Positions 8,837 through 16,898 of a stretch of DNA of 38,890 bases are shown here, in pieces (within the stretch, counting starts at the first letter, position 1; each line of letters starts with the position of its first letter). Source of the stretch: Promethearchaeota archaeon (GTDB lineage Archaea; Asgardarchaeota; Lokiarchaeia; Sigyniarchaeales; SOKP01); contig JAEOTR010000045.1 in the NCBI GenBank assembly GCA_016839705.1, positions 1 through 38,890 of the forward strand, in the 5' to 3' direction. The notes under the pieces are model-generated. The model searched no databases. It was not told the origin of the DNA and was given only the letters and a program-made list of their open reading frames with translations. The position numbers were made by a program, and so were the translations under genes.

Positions 8837-10030
8837 TTATAACTTATTTTTTTGTATTGCTTTTAAAATATCCAAATATTTTATCATTTCCTTCGTATCA
8901 CTTTTACCTATACAGAAGTCTAATTGTTTAGTAAAGTAATTATTAAATAATTTCAATTGGGGGCTAGAAATTATAAATTGAGAACCATCTTCAATCGTTT
9001 TATCGAATATTGAGTCTTTAACCTCTTCAATATTAATATTGATGATTTGTAGAGCAATCCATTCAAATAATTCCCCGACATTTTCATTTGTTTTTGCAGA
9101 GGTCTCCATATAATAAACTCCCAATTCTTTTGCTAAGCTCAAACCTTCTTCTGTAGATACTTGTCTTTCATCCTCCAAATCAACTTTATTTCCTACAAGT
9201 ATTAGAATAATATTTGGTTCCGTGACTTTATCGATAATGTCATACCATTTTCTGACATTTTCAAATGATTCTTTATTTGTTAAATCAAAAGTAATGATAC
9301 CTGCCCGTGAATCAGTTAAGTAATCTGGCCACAAGCGTTGGAATTGGTTTTGTCCTGCTAAATCCCAAATCATAAACTTTACAGAAGTATTTAATTCCTT
9401 AAATTTACATTCTTTCTTGGAGATAAAAGTTCCTATAGTTGCTTTATAATCTGCTTTAAATATTCCGTGAACATATCTTTGAACCATACTTGTTTTGCCT
9501 ACTCCACCATCTCCGATTAAGGATAGTTTGTATACATAATCTGGAGAATGTGATTTTTTCTGATAGTAATCCAATTTACGCCTTAATCTTTCAATTTCAG
9601 TATCCCGTTTAATTGTAGGAATAACTGGGCTCACGGGTAGTTCTCCATCAATAATTCGTGCTACCTTGTCAGCTGCTAAAAATGCATATGGAAAAACATC
9701 ATCTACAAATGTTGCAGGATGCAGAATAGATACTAATACATATTCTGATCCAGATTCACAAAAAATAAATCTATACTTATCAGTATCAAATGTTCCAGCA
9801 CCAAAAGTACCTAAATCAAAGTCTTGTGTTAATTTTTTAAGTATAACTTCAACTAGAGAACTGAATGCGCCTACAAATTTTTTTTCTTCGAGTTCATTAG
9901 AATCTCTTGTTAAAATATCGACTACTAAGCCATCCCTCCCGACAACAAGAACAGAAACTAATGAATCTCCTACTTCTTGCATATACCACTTGAATAATGC
10001 CATCAACCTTTCTTTATCTATGTATGTCAT
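8837..10030 (-). CDS. Roadblock/LC7-Ras-like GTPase fusion protein
   Basis: A 397-residue two-domain protein. Residues ~1-130 form a roadblock/LC7-like domain (LVSVLVVGRDGLVVDIL...EYVLVSILHPATFVDDVFPYAFLAADKVARII). A charged linker at ~141-162 leads to a Rab/Ras-like GTPase with G1 GDGGVGKTS (173-181), switch-I Thr in ATIGTF, G3 WDLAGQ (222-227), G4 NKVD (281-284) and G5 TSAK (310-313). A ~75-residue C-terminal extension has no prenylation Cys. Roadblock proteins regulate small GTPases in trans (MglB/MglA, Ragulator/Rag), so covalent linkage suggests a built-in regulator or dimerisation module. Similar fusions are reported from Asgard genomes. It is encoded alone, convergent with leuS. Confidence 0.9.
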   Translation of the reverse strand: MTYIDKERLMALFKWYMQEVGDSLVSVLVVGRDGLVVDILTRDSNELEEKKFVGAFSSLVEVILKKLTQDFDLGTFGAGTFDTDKYRFIFCESGSEYVLVSILHPATFVDDVFPYAFLAADKVARIIDGELPVSPVIPTIKRDTEIERLRRKLDYYQKKSHSPDYVYKLSLIGDGGVGKTSMVQRYVHGIFKADYKATIGTFISKKECKFKELNTSVKFMIWDLAGQNQFQRLWPDYLTDSRAGIITFDLTNKESFENVRKWYDIIDKVTEPNIILILVGNKVDLEDERQVSTEEGLSLAKELGVYYMETSAKTNENVGELFEWIALQIININIEEVKDSIFDKTIEDGSQFIISSPQLKLFNNYFTKQLDFCIGKSDTKEMIKYLDILKAIQKNKL

Positions 10031-10316
10031 TAAACATCAGCCTCTTATTTTCATAACTTCCCTTATTTACTCAAAGGTATCTGATTTTTTCTAGACTACA
10101 TTACTAATAGTCTTCGAATATTTGAATTCTTTTAAATGGATAGAAGAAAAAAGGATTTAATATATAGAAAAAATTTAGTTTGAACACAAGGGATTTTTTA
10201 CTTCTTTATTATTGGTAAGGAGAAATAGAAAGTTGAACCTTTATCTCTTCTTTTAGATTCCATCTTAAGGAAGATATTTTTTTAAAAATATAAAAAAATC
10301 ATAAAAAGTTTAATTC

Positions 10317-11222
10317 TTAATCTAATCCATATACTTGTCTTGGGGCAAGGTATTTTGGAAATTTTTCCAAAAGCTTTAAACGAGTGAGATAACAGAGATG
10401 GCATTCATCAACATATTCATTTTCATGTTCAAGATTATACTCTTTCACTAATTGAGCTGGACCACCTCTAGTTAATGGTCCGCATATAGGATGTGCTTCA
10501 GCATCATATTTCATAATTAAATCTGATAATGGTGTCTCCCAAAAATTTCCTATGCTTAATCCTTGACAAATATGAGCATTTCCAAAAGAATCCACATGAA
10601 TTCTCCCAAGAGCTTTAAAATCTTCATATGGGCACTCAATGAATTCTTCCCATGATCTTTTTGGTAGATCGTGAATCAATCGTTCCACAGCTCTACCTTT
10701 AAACATAGCTCCACCACTAATTACGGGTTCTCCTTTTTCTTGGTCTTTTTTAACTGTCGGTTCTTCAATACAAATAGTCATTGAAGGTAATTTCAGATTA
10801 TCAGAAGCCTTTTTGGCAATTTTTGACAGGCTTTGATCCACATTTTCATAATGAAATGTGTCATCACTTATGCTAATATCATCAATACCTATCTCAGAAA
10901 ATGGTTGTAGCCATAGTTCTGCATCCTCAATACTAGTTGCCCAGTAAGAGTTTGTGACTATCCCAACTTTAAATCCATGCTCTTTAGCTAATCTTATTCC
11001 TTCAAGCAATAAAGGATAATAAAGAAACGGTTCCCCACCCTCAAAATAAATCCATTCCACGGATTGTATTTTTTTTGCTTCATTAAGAACTTCTTTAATT
11101 TGTTTTACAGTGAAGGTTCCATGAGAGCTTGGGCTACAATATAAAAAACAGTGATCACAGGAATAATTACATGTATAGGTTAACAAAAAATGGATTCCTT
11201 TCAACATTGTTAAATCCCTCAT
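10317..11222 (-). CDS. Radical SAM protein with SPASM-like C-terminal cysteines
   Basis: A 301-residue radical SAM enzyme with the iron-sulfur motif CNYSCDHC (Cys18, Cys22, Cys25) and the SAM-binding GGEPF. The C-terminal part has further cysteines (ECPYED, HICQG, PICGP, ECHLCYL) that could hold an auxiliary cluster as in SPASM/twitch enzymes. These enzymes often modify peptides or metabolites. No precursor-peptide gene was recognised next to it, so the substrate is unknown. An internal ATG (MLKGIHFLL, residue 6) is an alternative start. It is transcribed divergently from the beta-oxidation genes with a ~100-nt gap. Confidence 0.9.
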   Translation of the reverse strand: MRDLTMLKGIHFLLTYTCNYSCDHCFLYCSPSSHGTFTVKQIKEVLNEAKKIQSVEWIYFEGGEPFLYYPLLLEGIRLAKEHGFKVGIVTNSYWATSIEDAELWLQPFSEIGIDDISISDDTFHYENVDQSLSKIAKKASDNLKLPSMTICIEEPTVKKDQEKGEPVISGGAMFKGRAVERLIHDLPKRSWEEFIECPYEDFKALGRIHVDSFGNAHICQGLSIGNFWETPLSDLIMKYDAEAHPICGPLTRGGPAQLVKEYNLEHENEYVDECHLCYLTRLKLLEKFPKYLAPRQVYGLD

Positions 11223-11321
11223 TAATCAAGGTTTATCATAAGGAACAATTTTTAATCTTAAATAAAATTAATTAATTAAAATTCATTGTTCTCTATTAAA
11301 TTTCGAATAAAGTGAGTTAAA

Positions 11322-12668
11322 ATGACTGAACCAATTAGTATTTATGAAAAGTACTTCAAAGACCCTAGACGTGAACCTGTATTAGTGGATTATGTAAGAA
11401 CACCTATTGGTAAAAGAAGTGGCACTATTATGAGGCATAGGGGAGATGATCTTGTGGTTCACTGTTATCGTACAATTGTGGAACGCAATGATTTTGATAT
11501 AAACATTATCGGAGATTCTATAGTGTCTTGTAATAGTCAAATTGGTGATTGTGCATTAGACATTGGAAGAACTTCGGCACTGGCAGCTCATCTACCAGTA
11601 AGTGTTCCCGGATTTTCAATTAACCGTCAATGCGCAGGTGGGGCACAGGCAGTAATTTCAGCATGGCAGGCGATTGCTTCAGGAATCCATGATTGTGTGA
11701 TCTGTGGGGGAGTGGAAGTCCAAAACAAATATCCCATCATGTCTGATGCATACGTATTTGATAAAGAACAAAATAAGCCAATTATGATTTCGCCAAATAA
11801 AAAAATAGGATCTCATCCTGAAATAATTCAAAAAAAAGAAGAGTATAACTCCCCATTTGCAGACCAAATTACATCTGCTCATGCAATTGGCGCGGTATGG
11901 ATGAAAAAATCGAATAAACCTTTAGAAGATTTTAGGCATGATGTTGATAGCTTATCTTTAATTTCTCACAAAAAAGCATGCTCAACCTGGGAAGAAAGAG
12001 GAAAGGAAATTGAGCCGATTTGGTGCCCTAAACTTGATGAAAATGGAAAGCCAACTTTAAATGAAAAAAAAAATATCACTAAAGATCCTAGTTTATCAGT
12101 TTTAACTGAAAATGATGAAACTCCTCGCCCTGGCACATCAATGGAAAAATTGACAAGCCTAAGGACCATTGCAGGGAGAAAGAGCACAGCTTTTCTCACA
12201 GCGGGTAATAGTTGTCCTACAAGTGACGGTGCTGCCGCCCAATTATGGATGACAAGAGGACTTGCTGAAGAAATTGGACTTAAAGCAAGAGCCACAATAG
12301 TAAACTTTTCTATAATTGGATCTGATCCTGTGTTACAACTCACAGGACCAATTAGGGCGATACCTGAAGCTTTAAATAGAGCTAATATGAATTTTGATAA
12401 CATGGATTTTATAGAAATAAATGAAGCCTTTAGCTCAGTGATATATGCATGTTGCTATGACTTAGGGTTAGATTGGGAAGAAGATCGATTTAATCCATGG
12501 GGCGGAGCAATTGCACTAGGTCATCCCACAGGAGCTACAGGTTGTCGACTTATAGGATCGAACATTCACCAATTAGAAGAATCCAGAAAGGAATATGCAA
12601 TTTCCAGTATGTGCGTAGGATTGGGAATGGGGATGGCTACAATAGTAAGGAATGAAAATCCAAAGTAG
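11322..12668 (+). CDS. Thiolase (acetyl-CoA acyltransferase type)
   Basis: A 448-residue thiolase with the full catalytic set: nucleophilic Cys104 in NRQCAGGAQA, EINEAFSSV, His401 in ALGHPTGATG and the second Cys431 in SSMCVGLGMG. It cleaves 3-ketoacyl-CoA to acetyl-CoA and a shortened acyl-CoA, or condenses acetyl-CoA in reverse. It is ~50 residues longer than a typical 390-400-residue thiolase because of an insertion between the two halves (~residues 145-260), as in trifunctional-protein beta-subunit-like thiolases. It heads a same-strand series with acyl-CoA dehydrogenase, EtfB and EtfA. That context supports fatty-acid or branched acyl-CoA oxidation, or its reversal. Confidence 0.95.
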   Translation: MTEPISIYEKYFKDPRREPVLVDYVRTPIGKRSGTIMRHRGDDLVVHCYRTIVERNDFDINIIGDSIVSCNSQIGDCALDIGRTSALAAHLPVSVPGFSINRQCAGGAQAVISAWQAIASGIHDCVICGGVEVQNKYPIMSDAYVFDKEQNKPIMISPNKKIGSHPEIIQKKEEYNSPFADQITSAHAIGAVWMKKSNKPLEDFRHDVDSLSLISHKKACSTWEERGKEIEPIWCPKLDENGKPTLNEKKNITKDPSLSVLTENDETPRPGTSMEKLTSLRTIAGRKSTAFLTAGNSCPTSDGAAAQLWMTRGLAEEIGLKARATIVNFSIIGSDPVLQLTGPIRAIPEALNRANMNFDNMDFIEINEAFSSVIYACCYDLGLDWEEDRFNPWGGAIALGHPTGATGCRLIGSNIHQLEESRKEYAISSMCVGLGMGMATIVRNENPK

Positions 12669-12786
12669 TAACTTGTATATTTTTTTTCTTTTTTTTCTGA
12701 TAGTGTTAAATTGACAAAATTTATAGTTTAAGCTTTAATTTTATTTATATTGAAACTTAAAAAATCAATTTAGAGGTATCAATACT

Positions 12787-13977
12787 ATGATAGAATTTAC
12801 TGAAGAGCAAGAATTAATCAGAGAGAGTGTAAAAGAATTTGCCCAAAAGAAAATTGCTCCAATTGCGCTTGAGATGGAAGTTAATAAAAAAATTCCCGAT
12901 GATGTTATTAAGGGAATGGCAGAATTAGGAATATTGACTTGTACTGCAGATCCTGCATATGGAGGATCTGGATTAAATGCAGTTACCGCAGGTGTTATTG
13001 CAGAAGAATTAGCCAAGGGAGATTGCACCGGCTCAACATGCGTATTTTACTTGGTTCAAGCTGCATGGGGGTATTTACTGAATAAATACGGAACTGAAGA
13101 AGCAAAAAAAGAAATATTTCCAAAAACAAGTGCGGGAGATTGGTTTTTAGGAATAGCTACAACAGAAAGCGGTGCTGGTTCTGATGTTGTTGGTGGAAAG
13201 ACTCAAATTAGGAAAGATGGAGATTCTTTTATCGTTAATGGAGAGAAAATGTATATCAGCGGCGTTAGAGAAGCTGCAACTAATGGAGGTGGTCATGTTA
13301 CTATTGCTCATCAATCTCCTGAGTTGGGTTCAAGAGGCATGACTGTATTTTACTTACCTTTAACTGCTGATGGAATTACACCAACCTATATAGCTGATTT
13401 AGGCCGTGAAGGTATTTCTTGTGGAGGGTTTTCTATAGATGACGTAAAAATTCCTAAGCATTACATAATAGGGGAAGAAAATAAGGGATTTTATATTATT
13501 CATGAAGGCTATGAGTATGCTCGAGCATTAATTGCTGTGATATGTGCTGCTGCTGGGTTGAAGTCATTAGAGAATGGTATGAATTATGTGAAAGAGAGAA
13601 AAGTATTTGGACAACCATTAGCTAAATTCCAAGAAATAAACTTTAGATTAGCAGAACACTATACAAGACTAGAGATGCTGAAGAGGTTGGGTTATGAAGC
13701 GTTAAGAGCCATAGATTTGGAACAGGAAGGAAAAGGAGACAGATTTGAAACCAGTAAAATCGTAGCTATGTCAAAAATGTTTGCTTCCGATTGGGCTTGT
13801 GAAGCAATTAATGATGTTATCCAATGGCAAGGAGCTTTTGGCTATTCTAGAGAATGTCCTGATCAAGCTGCTTGGCGTGCTATTAGGTCATTTTCATTAG
13901 CTGAGGGTACACGTGAAGTTATGAAGATGATTGTGGCTCGTGAGTTGCTGGGTAAAGAATTAACGTCTTATAAATAA
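12787..13977 (+). CDS. Acyl-CoA dehydrogenase
   Basis: A 396-residue flavoprotein of the acyl-CoA dehydrogenase family, which forms the alpha-beta double bond of acyl-CoA using FAD and passes electrons to ETF. Diagnostic stretches are IEFTEEQELIRESVKEFAQK at the N-terminus, TESGAGSDVVGGKTQIRKDG around the FAD/substrate site, KERKVFGQPLAKFQ, and LAEGTREVMKMIVARELLG. The last contains the Glu (E373) at the catalytic-base position of short/medium-chain members. The genes for its electron acceptor, EtfB and EtfA, lie directly downstream. Chain-length preference cannot be read. Confidence 0.96.
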   Translation: MIEFTEEQELIRESVKEFAQKKIAPIALEMEVNKKIPDDVIKGMAELGILTCTADPAYGGSGLNAVTAGVIAEELAKGDCTGSTCVFYLVQAAWGYLLNKYGTEEAKKEIFPKTSAGDWFLGIATTESGAGSDVVGGKTQIRKDGDSFIVNGEKMYISGVREAATNGGGHVTIAHQSPELGSRGMTVFYLPLTADGITPTYIADLGREGISCGGFSIDDVKIPKHYIIGEENKGFYIIHEGYEYARALIAVICAAAGLKSLENGMNYVKERKVFGQPLAKFQEINFRLAEHYTRLEMLKRLGYEALRAIDLEQEGKGDRFETSKIVAMSKMFASDWACEAINDVIQWQGAFGYSRECPDQAAWRAIRSFSLAEGTREVMKMIVARELLGKELTSYK

Positions 13978-14018
13978 TATCATAAAATTTTTTTTATATT
14001 TTTAATAGATTTTATAAT

Positions 14019-14037
14019 AATCCTCAAAGGATTTTTT
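14019..14037 (+). terminator. Short hairpin with T-run between the acyl-CoA dehydrogenase and etfB
   Basis: AATCC (14019-14023) pairs with GGATT (14029-14033) around a TCAAA loop, followed by four more T residues. It is a weak terminator or attenuator candidate in the 87-nt gap, which could let the Etf genes be expressed separately from the dehydrogenase. Confidence 0.3.
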
Positions 14038-14064
14038 GAACTTAGTATAGAGTTTTTTATAATT

Positions 14065-14850
14065 ATGAAATTTATCGTATGTGTTAAACAAGTTCCTGAA
14101 ACAAACGACCTTAAATTTGATTCGGGTGCGAATAGAGTTTTAAAAGAAGGAGTTTCAACAATAATAAACCCGTTCGACCAGTTTGCTTTAGAGGAAGCAA
14201 TTAAAATTAGACAAGAAGGGGATGAAATAATTGCTATTTCTATCGGGGATGCTGAAACAAAAATTACCTTGATGAGATGTTTAGCTTTAGGTGCTGATAG
14301 GGGAATACTATTAGATGATGAGAAATTTCAAGATTCTGATACATTTGCAACTTCCAATATATTAGCAGCAGCTATAAAGAAAATAGGTGAGTATCATATG
14401 ATTTTTTGCGGAAATTCATCCTTTGACACCGGCTCGAGTCAGGTTGGACCCGAATTAGCCGCATTATTAAATATTCCTCAGTTCACATACGCAGAAAGCG
14501 TTGAGAAAGTTGAAAATGGAAAAATTAAAGTTAAAACTCAAACAGATGAGGGTTATAGGATTGTTGAATCTGAGCTTCCTCTACTTGTTACAGGAATTCC
14601 TCCATCATCCTTTCAACCTCGCATCCCACCACTACCAAAAATATTAGCAGCACGGAAAAAACCATTTGAAGTGTGGAAAACGGAGGATATTAAAGGTGAT
14701 GAGAATAAATTTGGTTCAACAGGTTCATTGATAAAGATTATAAAACTATATAAACCACCAAAAAGAGCAGAGGGGATAGTAATAACAGAAGACCCAAATA
14801 CAGCAGTAGAAAAATTAATGGAGATACTGAATAAAGATAAGGTGATTTAA
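14065..14850 (+). CDS. etfB: Electron transfer flavoprotein, beta subunit
   Basis: A 261-residue EtfB. It begins MKFIVCVKQVPETNDLKF and carries the ETF-beta signatures NPFDQFALEEAIKIRQ and TDEGYRIVESELPLLVTG. With EtfA it accepts electrons from the acyl-CoA dehydrogenase. No ETF:quinone oxidoreductase or bifurcating partner dehydrogenase is in the window, so the final acceptor is open. The stop codon lies immediately before the inferred EtfA start, and the EtfA ribosome-binding site is inside this gene's last codons, so the two are translationally coupled. Confidence 0.95.
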   Translation: MKFIVCVKQVPETNDLKFDSGANRVLKEGVSTIINPFDQFALEEAIKIRQEGDEIIAISIGDAETKITLMRCLALGADRGILLDDEKFQDSDTFATSNILAAAIKKIGEYHMIFCGNSSFDTGSSQVGPELAALLNIPQFTYAESVEKVENGKIKVKTQTDEGYRIVESELPLLVTGIPPSSFQPRIPPLPKILAARKKPFEVWKTEDIKGDENKFGSTGSLIKIIKLYKPPKRAEGIVITEDPNTAVEKLMEILNKDKVI

Positions 14851-14852
14851 TT
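14841..14852 (+). promoter_or_regulatory. Ribosome-binding site that fixes the EtfA start
   Basis: AAGGTGAT ending at 14846 matches the anti-Shine-Dalgarno sequence and lies 6 nt before ATA at 14853. No ATG, GTG or TTG exists in the EtfA frame between the upstream in-frame stop at 14838-14840 and the TTG at 15018. Similar GGTGAT sites precede ATG starts at 28584 and 30395. Confidence 0.7.
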
Positions 14853-15854
14853 ATAGCTGAGTATAAAGATATCTGGGTATTTGTAGAAATTAAGAAAGAA
14901 AACATTAGGAGTGTTACTTTTGAATTACTTGGTAAAGCCAAAGAATTAACAAAAAGTACTGATGAAAAGGTTTGTGCTGTTCTTCTTGGAAAAGGAGTAT
15001 CGAAATTTTGTGAAGACTTGTCTTATCATAATATAGATAAGATATATTTGTGTGAAAATGACATTTTAGGAGAGTATCTTACTGAAACTTATTCAGTACT
15101 ACTTATTAATTTAATAAAGAAACATCTACCGAACATTATTTTATTCCCTGCAACTAAAATTGGAAGAGATTTAGCTCCAAGAGTTGCAGCAACCTTAGAA
15201 ACGGGTTTAACAGCAGATTGTATCGATTTAAAAATTCAAGATGGGAACTTGATACAAACACGTTCTGTTTATGGGGGTAATTACCTAGCAGATATCATTT
15301 GCCCTCAAACCAGGCCTCAAATGGCCTCAATAAGACCTAATATCATGGAAAAATCTGAACAAACTGACAAAAATCAACCCGAAATAATTCAATTTTCATC
15401 AGATTTAGATCCAGCTCAACTTAAAACTAAGGTAATAGAATACATTGAAACAACAGTATCTAATAAAAAACCAATTGATGAAGCTGATATTATAGTATCT
15501 GGGGGTAGAGGAATAGGAAGCAAAGAAAATTTCAAAATAATTGAAGACTTAGCTGACGTTTTAAATGCATCAATAGGTGCTAGTAGGGCAGCTGTGGAAG
15601 CGGGATGGATCTCAAAATCATGTCAAGTAGGACAAAGTGGTACTGTGGTATGCCCTAATATTTATATAGCATGTGGAATATCTGGAACAACACAACACCT
15701 AGTTGGTATGAAAAGTAGTAAAAAGATAATAGCTATTAATAAGGATCCTAATGCTCCGATCTTTGAAGTATGTGATTACGGTATAGTGGGTGATTATAAA
15801 GTAATAGTACCCTTATTAAAAGAGGCATTGGAAAAGAAATTATCTCACATATAA
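14853..15854 (+). CDS. etfA: Electron transfer flavoprotein, alpha subunit, apparent ATA start
   Basis: EtfA binds FAD and pairs with EtfB to carry electrons from acyl-CoA dehydrogenase. The C-terminal FAD domain is intact: SGGRGIGSKENF, GASRAAVEAGWI, VGQSGTVVCPNIYIACGISG and AINKDPNAPIFEVCDYGIVGD. The reading frame homologous to EtfA N-termini ((M)AEYKDIWVFVEIKKENIRS) extends far upstream of the first standard start (TTG at 15018). Beginning at ATA 14853 gives 333 residues, the normal family length, behind a good ribosome-binding site. Beginning at 15018 would delete ~55 conserved residues. The ATA may be a true non-canonical start, a lineage variant or a base error for ATG. ATT at 14850 is less well spaced. 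Confidence 0.9.
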   Translation: MAEYKDIWVFVEIKKENIRSVTFELLGKAKELTKSTDEKVCAVLLGKGVSKFCEDLSYHNIDKIYLCENDILGEYLTETYSVLLINLIKKHLPNIILFPATKIGRDLAPRVAATLETGLTADCIDLKIQDGNLIQTRSVYGGNYLADIICPQTRPQMASIRPNIMEKSEQTDKNQPEIIQFSSDLDPAQLKTKVIEYIETTVSNKKPIDEADIIVSGGRGIGSKENFKIIEDLADVLNASIGASRAAVEAGWISKSCQVGQSGTVVCPNIYIACGISGTTQHLVGMKSSKKIIAINKDPNAPIFEVCDYGIVGDYKVIVPLLKEALEKKLSHI

Positions 15855-15899
15855 ATATTTTTTAGATCAAAATTAATCCTTGAACGTCTCTCTAAGTTC

Positions 15900-15927
15900 T
15901 TTTAGGATTATAATTATAATCCTAAAA
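15900..15927 (+). terminator. 28-nt perfect palindrome followed by T-run
   Basis: TTTTAGGATTATAA followed by its exact reverse complement (15900-15927) forms a perfect palindrome 45 nt after the EtfA stop, followed directly by TTTTTT. As RNA this gives a 12-bp stem with a 4-nt loop and a U-run, a good terminator for the beta-oxidation genes. Because it ends 32 nt before the TauE-like start it could also act as an operator for that gene. Confidence 0.6.
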
Positions 15928-15959
15928 TTTTTTAATTTTATCTCTTTATTAAAAATACC

Positions 15960-16784
15960 TTGCCATTAGGGGAAGAATTTATTGTACTTGCATTAATCTT
16001 TGGGATACTAATCGGCATTATTTCATCGATTGTTGGAATTGGGGGGGGTATTTTATTTATACCAACTTCAATATTTATTTTTGGTTTTTCTTTAAAAGAA
16101 TCTATCGTAATATCACTTTTTTCTATGACTGGATTGAATATAAGCGCTTCAATTCGATACATGAAAATGAAATTAATCAATTACCGGCTCTCGATAATAT
16201 ATAACATATGGGATTTCCCTGGTGTAATTGTTGGTGCTTGGGTCACTACTATAATAACACAGAATATTTTATCCGGTATTTGTGGAGCCCTAATTATATC
16301 TTTAAGCATAATTCTTTTCCGTAGGAATAATAAAGATAATCTAGAAAAAGAAATAACTCCGTCTTCAAAAAAAGGAGAAATCAACCAAAAAAAAAATAAA
16401 TTAGGAGTCAATAATCCCGTAATTGCATCCATAAGTTCTTTTTCTGGAGGATTCATCTCAGGTCTTGGTGGTGTGGGTGGGGGAACAGCAGATACAACCA
16501 CTATGATAATACTAGGCTTAGATCCTAAAGAAGCAGCAGCTACTTCTGAATTTGCTATGGTCTTTACTTCCCTATCAGGAGTAATAATTCATTTGCTTTT
16601 TGGTACATACAGTGGTTCTTTACTTTGGCCAATTATCATGACTTTAGGTGGAATTATCGGCGCTCAAATAGGGACCTATTTAACTACTAAAATCGAAAGT
16701 AAAATTGTCAGAAAACTTTTGGCTGTTTTCGCTTTTTATACTGGGGTGTTACTGATTCTTTTAATGTTTAATATTGGTTGGTAA
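15960..16784 (+). CDS. TauE/SafE (DUF81) family membrane permease
   Basis: A 274-residue protein with seven to eight hydrophobic segments in two homologous halves. Each half opens with the family's Gly-rich signature: GIISSIVGIGGGILFIPT near residue 20 and SGLGGVGGGTADTTTMIILG near residue 170. A polar cytosolic loop (~residues 120-150, Lys-rich) separates the halves. TauE/SafE proteins export sulfite, sulfoacetate or related organic anions, but many members have unknown substrates. The start is TTG at 15960; no ATG gives a full first helix. The gene is single, behind the 15900 palindrome. Confidence 0.9.
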   Translation: MPLGEEFIVLALIFGILIGIISSIVGIGGGILFIPTSIFIFGFSLKESIVISLFSMTGLNISASIRYMKMKLINYRLSIIYNIWDFPGVIVGAWVTTIITQNILSGICGALIISLSIILFRRNNKDNLEKEITPSSKKGEINQKKNKLGVNNPVIASISSFSGGFISGLGGVGGGTADTTTMIILGLDPKEAAATSEFAMVFTSLSGVIIHLLFGTYSGSLLWPIIMTLGGIIGAQIGTYLTTKIESKIVRKLLAVFAFYTGVLLILLMFNIGW

Positions 16785-16898
16785 CTCTTGTGTTGTAAGC
16801 AGTTATAAGATAAGTGTTCCAATGTTAAAAGCATCTTTAAAGAAAAAATAAGCTTAAGACTGAAATTATTTTGATTTTAAAGCGATATTAGTTATAAG

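Noticed and set aside
9666..10094. 142-residue plus-strand ORF over the roadblock domain
   Set aside because: Antisense shadow; low-complexity Ser/Thr-rich translation without a domain.
11966..12403. 145-residue minus-strand ORF antisense to the thiolase
   Set aside because: Antisense to conserved thiolase motifs; no family features.
15018..15854. EtfA starting at TTG 15018
   Set aside because: It removes about 55 conserved N-terminal residues, and the ribosome-binding site lies far upstream next to ATA 14853.
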